From Ferrovibrio sp. MS7 (GTDB lineage: Bacteria > Pseudomonadota > Alphaproteobacteria > Ferrovibrionales > Ferrovibrionaceae), in contig NZ_JBBKBA010000001.1 in assembly GCF_038404985.1 (NCBI RefSeq), forward strand, positions 1,826,001 through 1,890,000: 64,000 nt of DNA, given 5' to 3'. Positions 17,612 to 26,058 of this stretch are shown here, piece after piece. The position numbers and the translations under genes are program-made. How positions within the stretch are numbered: position 1 is the stretch's first letter; each line of letters opens with the position of its first letter. The notes beneath the pieces were generated by a model. That model was not told the DNA's origin. It saw only the letters and a program-made list of their open reading frames with translations, and searched no databases.

Positions 17612-18837
17612 GCGGCCTTGGCCTGCCGCCAGGTCGGGAAAGGGTCCCACAGGAATTTCCAGCCGCGAGGCCCCAGTTGCATTTCGGCCGGCGTCAGCAG
17701 GCAGGCATCGAAGCCTCGGCGCAAGGCGGCTTCATCCATGCCGGCGCCGATCAGCACGATTTCCTGGCGCCGGTCGCCAAACGGCTCGCGCCACACCTGC
17801 TGCATGCCGGCCTGCCAATCCGGATGATCCGGCCAATCCTCGCGCGGCACCTGGGCCCACCAGAGGCCGCCTTTTTCATGCCGGGTCACCGCTCCGGCCT
17901 GCGACCAGGTGCCGACAAAGGCCATGCGGCTGGCCAGCCAGAAGAAGCCCTTCGAGCGCCATACATTTGGCCATTCGCTGTTGAGCCAGTGATACAGCCG
18001 CTCGGGATGAAACGGGCGATGGGCGCGATAGACGAAGCTGCGGATGCCGTATTCCTCGGTTTCCGGGTTATGTAATCCCAACAGCGCTTGTTGCCAGCCG
18101 GGCAGGCGGCCGGCACGTTCGGCATCATAGCGGCGGGTATTCAGCAGGGCCTCGAGCGGTACGCGGCCATGCTCGGCATGGCGTATATCGGCATCGGGAT
18201 TGAAGCGCCGGATCAGTCCTTCCAGGAAACCAAGCTGTGCCGATGTCACCAAGTCCGCTTTGTTCAGCACGATCACATCGGCGAACTCGATCTGCTCCAG
18301 CAGCAGGTCGACCACGGTGCGCTCGTCGCCCTCGCCGGCACTGGCGCCACGCTGATGCAGGAAGTCCGTGGAAGCATAGTCGCGGCTGAAGTTGAAGGCG
18401 TCGACCATGGTCACCAGCGTGTCCAGCCGCGCCAGATCACTAAGCGAAAAGCCGGCTTCGTCGCGGAAATCGAATGTTGCAGCCACCGGCATCGGTTCGG
18501 CGATGCCGGTGCTTTCGATCAGCAGGTAGTCAAAGCGATTCTCGCCTGCCAGGCGCTTCACTTCTGCCAGCAGGTCGTCGCGCAGGGTGCAGCAGATGCA
18601 GCCATTGCTCAGCTCCACCAGCTTTTCCTCGGTGTGGCTGAGGCCGGCGCCGCCATCGCGGATCAAAGCCGCGTCGATATTCACCTCGCTCATATCATTC
18701 ACGATCACCGCCACCCGTCGGCCCTCGCGGTTCGACAGCACATGATTAAGCAGCGTGGTTTTGCCGGCGCCGAGGAAGCCGGACAGGACGGTGACGGGCA
18801 GGCGGGTATCGGCGGCGGGGCTGACGGTGTCTGGCAT
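17608..18837 (-). CDS. COG0523/ZigA-type zinc-responsive GTPase (CobW family)
   Basis: The 409-residue protein has a Walker A GFLGAGKT at 20-27, the metal-binding CICC motif at 80-83 ([10 protein letters not shown]), the base motif NKAD, and a CobW C-terminal domain around 280-390. Such GTPases insert or hand over zinc when the metal is scarce. The ATG at 18837 fits the family; an upstream TTG at 18852 would lie against the Zur-type box. This operator and the partner DUF1826 gene support the zinc rather than the cobalamin branch. Confidence 0.92.
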   Translation of the reverse strand: MPDTVSPAADTRLPVTVLSGFLGAGKTTLLNHVLSNREGRRVAVIVNDMSEVNIDAALIRDGGAGLSHTEEKLVELSNGCICCTLRDDLLAEVKRLAGENRFDYLLIESTGIAEPMPVAATFDFRDEAGFSLSDLARLDTLVTMVDAFNFSRDYASTDFLHQRGASAGEGDERTVVDLLLEQIEFADVIVLNKADLVTSAQLGFLEGLIRRFNPDADIRHAEHGRVPLEALLNTRRYDAERAGRLPGWQQALLGLHNPETEEYGIRSFVYRAHRPFHPERLYHWLNSEWPNVWRSKGFFWLASRMAFVGTWSQAGAVTRHEKGGLWWAQVPREDWPDHPDWQAGMQQVWREPFGDRRQEIVLIGAGMDEAALRRGFDACLLTPAEMQLGPRGWKFLWDPFPTWRQAKAA

Positions 18838-18860
18838 GGATGGCTCGATCAATTATAGTT

Positions 18861-18877
18861 ATGTTATAATATAACAT
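18861..18877. promoter_or_regulatory. Probable Zur operator
   Basis: ATGTTATAATATAACAT is a perfect 8+1+8 palindrome 23 bases before the zinc-GTPase start codon. It matches the Zur consensus of Gram-negative bacteria (GTTATA..TATAAC core). It includes a TATAAT that could be the -10 element of the minus-strand promoter, a position that suits repression. Confidence 0.85.
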
Positions 18878-19028
18878 ATTTAATGGGCCGTTAGGCAAGC
18901 GCTGCAGTCTCCACCCGGCAGAATCTGCCCGCCGCTCCGCCACATTCGTCTAAAGTATTGAATTATATACATTTTGAAAACTGGCATTGCGCTTGCTTTG
19001 GTTAACCGCGAAAGCGAGGGGAAGAGCA

Positions 19029-20111
19029 ATGGTTGCCGCCTTCATAGACAGTTCGGAGAACATGACGCTGGGCGTGTCGCCGTGGCAGAAAGCCACCACG
19101 CCGGCGTCGGGTGCTGCCGGGTCGAAGGCGGGTGCAACCAAGGCGCAGAATGCGCTGGATGACTCCCAAGCGGTGGCCGACGGCAAGCAGCATCGCGGCC
19201 TGTTCGGGCCGGAAGGCTTCACCTTCTCGTCCTTCCTCGACATCATCAATCCGCTGCAGCATATCCCGGTGGTGAACACCATCTACCGCGCGGTGACAGG
19301 CGACACGATCGAGAACGGTCCGCGCCTGATCGGTGGCGCCCTGTTCGGCGGTCCGCTCGGGCTTGCCGCTTCGGTGGTCAACGGCATCATCGACGAGGAA
19401 ACCGGCAAGGATATCGGCAGTCATGCGCTCGCCGCCATCGGCATCGACGATGGTACCGGACGCGACAGCACCATCGGCCTGGCCCAGAATGGGCCGCCGC
19501 CAGAAACAATGGCGGAGACCCAGGCCTGGGTTGGAACAGCAAACGGTCCGTTAGCTGTCAACGCGCCGACCGCCAATGCCCTAGTATCGCAGAATCCGGC
19601 GCCGCAGAATGTGGCGCAGTTGCGTGCCCGCGCCTCGGGCGAGCGAGAAGCCGCCACGCGCGATACCGGGCCGCGCACCGTGGCGGAAGCCGCCACCATT
19701 CCCTACAGCCCGGTGGTGATGAACAATCTTGCCGCGCCGCTGCCGGCCGATCAGGCCCAGCCGCAGCAGCAGAATCTGCCGTCAGCCCCCGCCAGCCGGG
19801 GCGATGATGGCCGCAAATGGTACTCGGTCGATACCCAGCAGGGCGGTGTGGTGACGCGCGGCGTCGGCGCCCAGCCAATCACGTCCAACAACATCACGCA
19901 GAAATTCGGCGTCACCAAGGGCACCGCCTATGCCGGCTCGGTGCCGGCGCCGCAACCGCAGCAGCAGGCGCAGCCGGTCAATGCCTCGGCAAACCCCGGC
20001 ATGCAGACCGTGCCCGCCGATTTCCTCGAACGCGCCAACGCGGCCTACGCGAAATACAACGCCTTGAAGCAGGCTGAGCCGCGCCAGGGCCGCGTCGATC
20101 AGACTTACTGA
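19029..20111 (+). CDS. Unknown protein with conserved hydrophobic-glycine N-terminal block and Gln/Pro-rich tail
   Basis: I do not recognise a named family. The 360 residues begin with a short polar part, then GFTFSSFLDIINPLQHIP continuing to VVNTIYRAVTGDTI, followed by a glycine-rich hydrophobic segment (LIGGALFGGPLGLAASVVNG) that could insert into or lie on a membrane. From about residue 150 on it is low complexity, rich in Ala, Pro, Gln and Asn. ATG 19029 follows GAGGGGAAG. There is no signal peptide. It stands alone between the divergent zinc operon and the convergent RND genes. Confidence 0.7.
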   Translation: MVAAFIDSSENMTLGVSPWQKATTPASGAAGSKAGATKAQNALDDSQAVADGKQHRGLFGPEGFTFSSFLDIINPLQHIPVVNTIYRAVTGDTIENGPRLIGGALFGGPLGLAASVVNGIIDEETGKDIGSHALAAIGIDDGTGRDSTIGLAQNGPPPETMAETQAWVGTANGPLAVNAPTANALVSQNPAPQNVAQLRARASGEREAATRDTGPRTVAEAATIPYSPVVMNNLAAPLPADQAQPQQQNLPSAPASRGDDGRKWYSVDTQQGGVVTRGVGAQPITSNNITQKFGVTKGTAYAGSVPAPQPQQQAQPVNASANPGMQTVPADFLERANAAYAKYNALKQAEPRQGRVDQTY

Positions 20112-20129
20112 TTTCCGGGCTGCCGAAGA

Positions 20130-23100
20130 TTACTCTGCCGGCTGCTTCTCGGCGGCATGGTCATCATCTGGGGCTTTCGGCAGGAAACGCTTCACGAAGC
20201 TGCCGAAATCATCCAGATAGCTGTAGATCACCGGCACCACCAGCAAGGTCAGCAGGGTGGAGGAGATCAGGCCGCCAATCACCGCATGCGCCATCGCCGA
20301 GCTTTGCTTGGCACCTTCGCCGAGCGCCAGCGCCAGCGGTATCATGCCGAAGATCATTGCCAGGGTGGTCATGATGATCGGGCGCAGGCGGATTTCGCCG
20401 GCTTCCTGCAGGGCTTCGGTGCGCGGCTTGCCGGCCGCGCGCGCCTGATTGGCGAAGTCGATCAGCAGGATGGCGTTCTTGGTCACCAGGCCCATCAGCA
20501 TGATGAAGCCGATCACCGAGAAGATGTTGAAGGTGGAACCCCAGGCATAGAGGCCGATCAGCACGCCGATCAGGGAGAGCGGTAGCGAACTCATGATCGC
20601 GAAGGGCTGCAGGAAGCTGGCGAATTGCGAAGCCAGGATCAGGTAGATGAACACCACTGCCAGCAGCAAGGCGGCGGCGGCGAAGCCGGCGCTTTCGTTC
20701 ATGTCCTTGGAGGAACCACCGAACCAGAAGCGGTAGCCTGGCGGCAGGTGCAGGCCGCTCAGCCGTGCCTGGATGTCGCGGCTGACTTCACCCACCGGGC
20801 GGCCCGAGGAAGAGGCGGATAGCAGCACTTCGCGGTTGAGGTCGCGGCGGTTGATCTGGGTCGAGCCGGCAGATGGCGCGATATCCGCCACCTGCGACAG
20901 AGCGACCATCTTCGGGCTGCCATCGGCATTGGTCTGGCTGGAGGCGACATAGAGGCGGTCGAGATCGGGCAGGCCGGCGCGGTCGCTGCGCGGCAGGCGC
21001 ACGAACACGTCGTAATCCTCGTCATCCGGCGCCTTCCAGGTGCCGGCCTCGTCGCCGGCCAGCAAAGGCCGCAAGGTCGCGGCAATCGAGCCGAGGCCGA
21101 CACCGAGATCGGCGGCCAACTGGCGGTCGATGGTCAGCGCCACGGTCGGCTTGTTCGCCTTCAGGCTCGATTCCAGGTCGACCAGGCCCGGCACGTCGCG
21201 GATCAGCGCCATCGCTTCGCGTGAGAGCCGGTCGAGTTCGGCGATATCGCGGCCCTGCAGGCTGATCTGGATGGTCTTGTTCAGGCCGCCGCCGATATTC
21301 GGCTGGCCGATATTGATATTGTCGATGCCGGCGATCTGCCACAGGCGCTGACGCATCGGCTGCGCCAGTTCCGCCGGCGTGCGCGTGCGGTCCTTGAGGT
21401 CGACGAAGCGCACATAGATGGTGCCGACATTCTTGCGCGCCAGCAGGCCGGCATTGGCGGCGCCATAGCTGTAGCGCACTTCCGGGAATTCCTTCAGCGC
21501 ATCCTGCACCTGGCGCAGCTTGGCTTCCATATAGTCGAGCGAGGCGCCGGGCTGCACCGTCACTTCCACCAGGATTTCGGAAAGATCGGCATCAGGCACA
21601 AACTCCGTGCCGATGCGCTTGGCCAGGCTGAAGCAGCCGATGAAACTGGCCAGCGCGAGCACCAGCACCAGCCAGCGCCAGCGCAGGCTCCAGCCGAGCA
21701 GGCGGTGATAGACGCGGCCGAGTTTCTCCATGCCCTTGTCGACCAGGCCAACCAGGCGGCCGATGGGGCCGCGCTTGGCGTTGGGCAGGGAGTCCGGATC
21801 ATGCCACACGCTCGAGAGCATCGGATCGAGGGTGAAGCTGACGAACAGCGAGATCAGCACCGCCACCACCACGGTGATGCCGAATTGCAGGAAGAAGCGG
21901 CCAATAATACCGCCCATGAAGGCGACGGGCAGGAATACCGCGACGATGGAGAAGGTGGTGGCGAGCACGGCGAGGCCGATTTCCTCGGTGCCCTCCAGGG
22001 AAGCGCGGCGGTGCGATTTGCCCATCGCCACATGCCGGGTGATGTTCTCGCGCACCACGATGGCGTCGTCGATCAGGATGCCAACCGCCAGCGACAAGGC
22101 CATCAGGGTCAGCTTGTTGAGCGTGAAGCCGGCGGCATAGACGGCCGCCAGGGTACCGATCACGGCAATCGGCAGGGTGAGGCCGGTGATGATGGTGCTG
22201 CGCCAGGAATTCAGGAACAGGAACACGATGATCACGGTCAGCACGCCGCCCTCGATCAGGGTGCGGCGCACGCTGTCCACGGATACGCGGATGCCGCGCG
22301 AGGTGTCCTTGACGAATTCCAGCTTCACATCGGGCGGCAGCGATGGCTCGAGTTCCTTGACCAGTTGGCGCAGGTTGTCGATCACCTGGATGGTGTTGGC
22401 GCCCTGCACCTTCAGGAAGTCGATGGCCAGCATACGCTCGCCATTCAGCATCGCCACCGATGTGTCGTCTTCCTCGCCATCCTCCACGGTGGCGATGTCG
22501 CGCAAGTAAACCGGCGCGCTGCCGCGCCGCGCCACGATCAGGTCGGCGAATTTCGCCGGATCCTGCACCCGGCCCTCGATCTGCACCACGAATTCCTGCT
22601 GCGCCCGGGTCAGCGTGCCCACGGGAAGCTGCTGGTTCTCGGCCCGCAGCACGCTCATCAACTGGTCCATGCCGATGCCCTGGGCCAGCATCTTCTCCGG
22701 GTCCGGCATCACGTTGATGCGCCGCTTCACGCCGCCGACGATATAGGCTTGGCCGACGCCGCGCGCGATCTGCAGCCGCTTGATGATCACCTGATCGGTC
22801 AGCGTGGTGAGTTCGCGTAACCCACGGCGTTCCGAGCGCACCGCGATGGAGGCGATGGGCTGATTGTCCGGGCTGAAGCGGCTGATTTCGGGATCCTTGA
22901 TCTCGCGGCGGAATTGCGGCGCCACCAAAGCCACCTTCTCGCGCACATCCTGCACCGCGCGCACCGGGTCTATGGTCAGTTCGAACTCGATCACCACGCT
23001 GGAACGGCCTTCCAGCGACCGCGAGGTGAGCGAGCGCATGCCGCTGATGGTGTTCACGGCTTCCTCGATCGGCCGCGTCACTTCGCTTTCCACCGATTCC

Positions 23101-23267
23101 GGCGTGGCGCCGGGATAGCTGGTATTCACCAGCACGATGGGAAATTCGACTTCCGGGAATTGATCGACGCCGAGGCGCGAATAGGAGAACAGGCCAACCA
23201 CCAGCAGCGACAGCATCATCATGCTGGCGAAGACCGGGTTGTTGATGCTGACGCGGGTGAGCCACAT
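20130..23267 (-). CDS. RND multidrug efflux permease (HAE-1/AcrB-like)
   Basis: This 1045-residue inner-membrane pump has the 12-helix RND plan with two large periplasmic loops. The proton-relay aspartates are present in LSLAVGILIDDAIVVREN, and the start (MWLTRVSINNPVFASMMM) and FPEVEFPIV segments are standard. It should work as a trimer with the periplasmic adaptor encoded just upstream, 5 bases away. No TolC-type outer-membrane gene is adjacent, so it would borrow one. The substrate is unknown; a drug or toxic compound is typical. Confidence 0.93.
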   Translation of the reverse strand: MWLTRVSINNPVFASMMMLSLLVVGLFSYSRLGVDQFPEVEFPIVLVNTSYPGATPESVESEVTRPIEEAVNTISGMRSLTSRSLEGRSSVVIEFELTIDPVRAVQDVREKVALVAPQFRREIKDPEISRFSPDNQPIASIAVRSERRGLRELTTLTDQVIIKRLQIARGVGQAYIVGGVKRRINVMPDPEKMLAQGIGMDQLMSVLRAENQQLPVGTLTRAQQEFVVQIEGRVQDPAKFADLIVARRGSAPVYLRDIATVEDGEEDDTSVAMLNGERMLAIDFLKVQGANTIQVIDNLRQLVKELEPSLPPDVKLEFVKDTSRGIRVSVDSVRRTLIEGGVLTVIIVFLFLNSWRSTIITGLTLPIAVIGTLAAVYAAGFTLNKLTLMALSLAVGILIDDAIVVRENITRHVAMGKSHRRASLEGTEEIGLAVLATTFSIVAVFLPVAFMGGIIGRFFLQFGITVVVAVLISLFVSFTLDPMLSSVWHDPDSLPNAKRGPIGRLVGLVDKGMEKLGRVYHRLLGWSLRWRWLVLVLALASFIGCFSLAKRIGTEFVPDADLSEILVEVTVQPGASLDYMEAKLRQVQDALKEFPEVRYSYGAANAGLLARKNVGTIYVRFVDLKDRTRTPAELAQPMRQRLWQIAGIDNINIGQPNIGGGLNKTIQISLQGRDIAELDRLSREAMALIRDVPGLVDLESSLKANKPTVALTIDRQLAADLGVGLGSIAATLRPLLAGDEAGTWKAPDDEDYDVFVRLPRSDRAGLPDLDRLYVASSQTNADGSPKMVALSQVADIAPSAGSTQINRRDLNREVLLSASSSGRPVGEVSRDIQARLSGLHLPPGYRFWFGGSSKDMNESAGFAAAALLLAVVFIYLILASQFASFLQPFAIMSSLPLSLIGVLIGLYAWGSTFNIFSVIGFIMLMGLVTKNAILLIDFANQARAAGKPRTEALQEAGEIRLRPIIMTTLAMIFGMIPLALALGEGAKQSSAMAHAVIGGLISSTLLTLLVVPVIYSYLDDFGSFVKRFLPKAPDDDHAAEKQPAE

Positions 23268-23272
23268 AGAGG

Positions 23273-24412
23273 TCAGCGCCCCGCGACGCGGGCAGCCAGG
23301 CCGTCGGAGAGTTTCAAGCCCGGCGCCGAGATCACGGTTTCACCGGGCTGCAATCCTTGAGTGATCTGCACCAGGCCCTGCACGGTCTCGGTCAGGCCGA
23401 CCTCGACCTTGCGCTTCACCACGCGGTTATCGGCCAGCACGAACAGGTGTGTGCCAGCGGCATCGCGGCGCAATGCTTCATAGGGCACCGCCACGGCGTT
23501 TGCTGCTTCCGCCAGGATTGCCTCGCCGCTGGCGAACATGCCGCCGCGCAGGGTGAGATCGGGATTGCTTAAGCGGATATAGACCAGGATCGAGCGCGAG
23601 CCGGCCTGGGCGGTGGGGTTGATGCGGTCGATGCGGGCGAGGAATTCGCGGTCGGCGAAGCCTTCCACCTTCAGCGCCACGCGCTGGCCGATCTTGAGCC
23701 GCGGCACGTCGCGCGCCGGCACCAGGGCTTCCAGCTCCATGGTGGTGAGGTCTGCCAGCACGAACAGCTTGCCATCCACCGGCACGCGTTCGCCCGGATT
23801 GGCGCTGCGGTCGGCCACTTGGCCGTCGATGGGCGCATAAATCGCGGCATCGCTCAGCGCCTTGCGCGCCATGGTAAGCTGCTGCTCGATGGCGGCGACA
23901 TTGGCGCGCGCGGTGTTGTAGGCATTCTCGGCATCGTCCACGGCGGTCTGCGATTTCACGCCGCGCTGATTGAGCTGGATCGCCTTGGTGCGGTTGGTCT
24001 CGGCCAGGCTGAGTGAGGAGCGCGCCGAGGCCAGATTGCTCTCGCGCTCGCGCAGGCGGGCGGCAAGGTCGCGGGTATCCAGCTTGGCCAGCAACTGGCC
24101 CTTCTTCACCGTCTCGCCGCGCCGCACCGTCACTTCCAGCACCAGGGCGGCGACTTCGGCCCGCACATTGCTCTGTTCCAGCGGCTGCACCGTGCCGGAG
24201 AGCCGCACGCTCTGGCGCAGGTCGGCGCGCTTCGCTTCACTGAGATCGGCCGGCGAGAATTCGATGCCCTCGAAACGCGGTGCTGCTGCCGGGGTCTGTG
24301 CCGCAGTCGCCACGGCATTGGCGCCCTGTCTGCTTTTCAGCACATAGAGGCCGCCGCCGGCAACGCCCGCCAGCACCACAAGCCACAGGCCGATCTTCAC
24401 CGCACGCTTCAT
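23273..24412 (-). CDS. RND periplasmic adaptor (membrane fusion protein)
   Basis: The 379-residue protein has one N-terminal membrane anchor (IGLWLVVLAGVAGGGLYVL), a lipoyl half-motif (VRAEVAALVLEVTVRRGETV), a coiled-coil hairpin around 125-205, the second lipoyl half (IYAPIDGQVADR), and beta-barrel and membrane-proximal domains. It links the RND permease to an outer-membrane channel. ATG 24412 has a GGAA site. It is the first gene of the pair; a CRP/FNR-type palindrome and a second palindrome lie about 90-110 bases upstream. Confidence 0.93.
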   Translation of the reverse strand: MKRAVKIGLWLVVLAGVAGGGLYVLKSRQGANAVATAAQTPAAAPRFEGIEFSPADLSEAKRADLRQSVRLSGTVQPLEQSNVRAEVAALVLEVTVRRGETVKKGQLLAKLDTRDLAARLRERESNLASARSSLSLAETNRTKAIQLNQRGVKSQTAVDDAENAYNTARANVAAIEQQLTMARKALSDAAIYAPIDGQVADRSANPGERVPVDGKLFVLADLTTMELEALVPARDVPRLKIGQRVALKVEGFADREFLARIDRINPTAQAGSRSILVYIRLSNPDLTLRGGMFASGEAILAEAANAVAVPYEALRRDAAGTHLFVLADNRVVKRKVEVGLTETVQGLVQITQGLQPGETVISAPGLKLSDGLAARVAGR

Positions 24413-24497
24413 GTTTCCGCCTTCGGGGGACAAGTCCGATTTTCACCGATAGAGCACTGTATAATCAAACGGCTGAACACCGTCGAATCCTGCTGTG

Positions 24498-24513
24498 GTT
24501 ACCCCTGGGTAAC
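24498..24513. promoter_or_regulatory. Perfect 16-base palindrome upstream of the RND operon
   Basis: GTTACCC-CT-GGGTAAC directly abuts the CRP-like site. It could be the operator of a local repressor, but no such regulator gene is adjacent. Its GGGTAA half also appears in the operators at 24890-24929. Confidence 0.6.
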
Positions 24514-24529
24514 TGTGATTTCGATCACA
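24514..24529. promoter_or_regulatory. CRP/FNR-family consensus site
   Basis: TGTGATTTCGATCACA fits the TGTGA-N6-TCACA consensus exactly. It lies about 100 bases upstream of the RND adaptor start and overlaps the last bases of the GIY-YIG gene. Sequence alone cannot separate a cAMP- or cGMP-type CRP protein from other family members. Confidence 0.65.
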
Positions 24530-24860
24530 AGACTTCGGCACCCAGCCGCGCGCACCAGGCGCCGCGCTTCTCTTTCAGCAGCCGTTCGCGCACGAAACCG
24601 AGCTCCTCTTCCTCCAGCGCTTCCAAGGCTTCGAAGCGGAAGGCGTCCGGCCCATGCGCCGACCAGGCGGCCTGCAGGCTGCCGTGGCGGTGACTGCCGT
24701 GTCGCAATGCGAACCAGATGCGGTTCTGGATTTTTGCCAGGTCGGGCGCGCTGCCAACCCAGCATTGGCCATTCGCCAGGCAGGTAATGGCGAAGATGCC
24801 GGCCTCGGTCTTGCGTTCCTTGTAGGCGGCGGTGGCCGCTTTCTTCTGCTCGTTATTCAT
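24525..24860 (-). CDS. GIY-YIG nuclease family protein
   Basis: The 111-residue protein carries a GIY-YIG-like core: GIFAITCLANGQCWVGSAPD (GIF for GIY, WVG for YIG), then NRIWFALRHGSHRHGSLQAAW. It resembles the small stand-alone group rather than UvrC or homing enzymes; whether it cuts DNA is unknown. ATG 24860 has a GAGGAG site. It is divergent from the DUF2239-DUF488 pair, and two near-palindromic operators lie in the shared 78-base promoter. Confidence 0.85.
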   Translation of the reverse strand: MNNEQKKAATAAYKERKTEAGIFAITCLANGQCWVGSAPDLAKIQNRIWFALRHGSHRHGSLQAAWSAHGPDAFRFEALEALEEEELGFVRERLLKEKRGAWCARLGAEVL

Positions 24861-24889
24861 AACTCGCTCCTCATCGGGTTGGCGATATA

Positions 24890-24932
24890 TCACCCGGGTA
24901 ATATTGACGCAAGAATTTTATCCGGGTAAATA
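24890..24932. promoter_or_regulatory. Divergent promoter with two TTACCCGGGTAA-like operators
   Basis: TCACCCGGGTAA (24890-24901) and TTATCCGGGTAA (24918-24929) are two near-copies of one palindrome. On +, TTGACG (24904-24909), 17 bases and TAAATA (24927-24932) form a promoter. On -, TTGCGT, 17 bases and TATATC form another. Each operator overlaps a -10 region, so one repressor could shut both directions. Confidence 0.6.
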
Positions 24933-24938
24933 ATCCCC

Positions 24939-25502
24939 ATGACCGACCCGATCCTATGTACCGCCTTCGCCGCCGACCGCCTGCTGGCTGCCGGTCCCCT
25001 GCCTGATATCGCCCTGGCGGTGAAAGCGGCGCTCGCCGCCGATCCCGTCCTGCCGGTGCTGGTATTCGATGACCGCAATGGCGCGGTGATTGATCTCGAC
25101 CTGCGCGGCAGCGATGCCGAGATTGTCGCTCGCCTGATCCCTGCCGAGACACGCGGGCGCGGCAGGCCGAAGCTTGGCGTGGTGGCGCGCGAGATCACCC
25201 TGTTGCCGCGCCATTGGGATTGGCTCAGCACACAGCCCGGCGGCGCCAGCCAGGCGCTGCGACGGCTGATCGACCAGGCACGCAAAGCGGAAGAGAGCGG
25301 AGCAGGCGAGGCGCGGGCGCGGCGCGAAGCCGCCTACCGTTTCATGAGCGCCATGGCGGGCGACCGGCCGGGCTTCGAGGAAGCAGCGCGCGCGCTGTTC
25401 GCCGACGACCGTGCCCGCTTCGATGCCGAGAGCCGGGCCTGGCCGCTTGATATCCGCCGCCATGCGCGCAGACTGGCCTGGCAAGAAGAGGGAGCCGCGT
25501 GA
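24939..25502 (+). CDS. DUF2239 family protein
   Basis: This 187-residue soluble protein has the family signature RGRGRPKLGVVAREITLLP and the following HWDWLSTQPGGASQALRRLI, a helix-rich stretch that resembles small DNA-binding folds. No function is established. The start codon coincides with the expected transcription start 7 bases after the -10, and no ribosome site precedes it, so the message is probably leaderless. The last 4 bases overlap the DUF488 start. Confidence 0.88.
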   Translation: MTDPILCTAFAADRLLAAGPLPDIALAVKAALAADPVLPVLVFDDRNGAVIDLDLRGSDAEIVARLIPAETRGRGRPKLGVVAREITLLPRHWDWLSTQPGGASQALRRLIDQARKAEESGAGEARARREAAYRFMSAMAGDRPGFEEAARALFADDRARFDAESRAWPLDIRRHARRLAWQEEGAA

Positions 25503-25966
25503 GCGTCACGGTCTACAGCATCGGCCATTCCAACCGCGATACCGACCATCTGGTCGCGCTGCTGCGCCAGCATGGCATCCAGTTGCTTGCCGATATCCGC
25601 TCGCAGCCGGCGTCGCGCTATCTGCCGCATTTCGGCCGCACCGCGTTGCAGCAGAGCCTGCCTGAGGCCGGCATCGCCTATCGCTGGCTTGGTGAAGCCC
25701 TGGGCGGCAAGCCGCGCGCGCCCTTGCCGGTTTTTTCGGCAGGCATCGAAACGCTGCTGGAACTGGCGGCGCAACAGCCCGTGGTGATGATGTGCGCCGA
25801 GCGCGATCCGGCGCATTGCCATCGTGCGCATCTGGTGACGCCGGCCCTGCTGGCGCGCGGTGCCGCAGTGCAACACATCCATGGCGACGGCCATCTCGAA
25901 AGCGATGCCGATTTGCGCCGCCGCATCGCGCCGCCGCTGCCGCGCCAGCCTGATCTGTTCGGATAA
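25499..25966 (+). CDS. DUF488 family protein
   Basis: The 155-residue protein has the family's opening (VYSIGHSNRDTDHLVALL), an LADIRSQPASRYLPHF motif and the conserved MMCAERDPAHCHR. The Cys, Arg and His residues suggest an enzyme or nucleic-acid-related role, but this is unproven. The start is GTG at 25499, overlapping the DUF2239 stop (GTGA), so the two are translationally coupled. Confidence 0.88.
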   Translation: MSVTVYSIGHSNRDTDHLVALLRQHGIQLLADIRSQPASRYLPHFGRTALQQSLPEAGIAYRWLGEALGGKPRAPLPVFSAGIETLLELAAQQPVVMMCAERDPAHCHRAHLVTPALLARGAAVQHIHGDGHLESDADLRRRIAPPLPRQPDLFG

Positions 25967-26058
25967 AACTCATATATCAGATGGTGATCTTGGCTTGACG
26001 CGGCGCGGCGCGCTGCCGCACACTCTCGCCTACAAAAATAAACTCGGAGGAACGCCAC

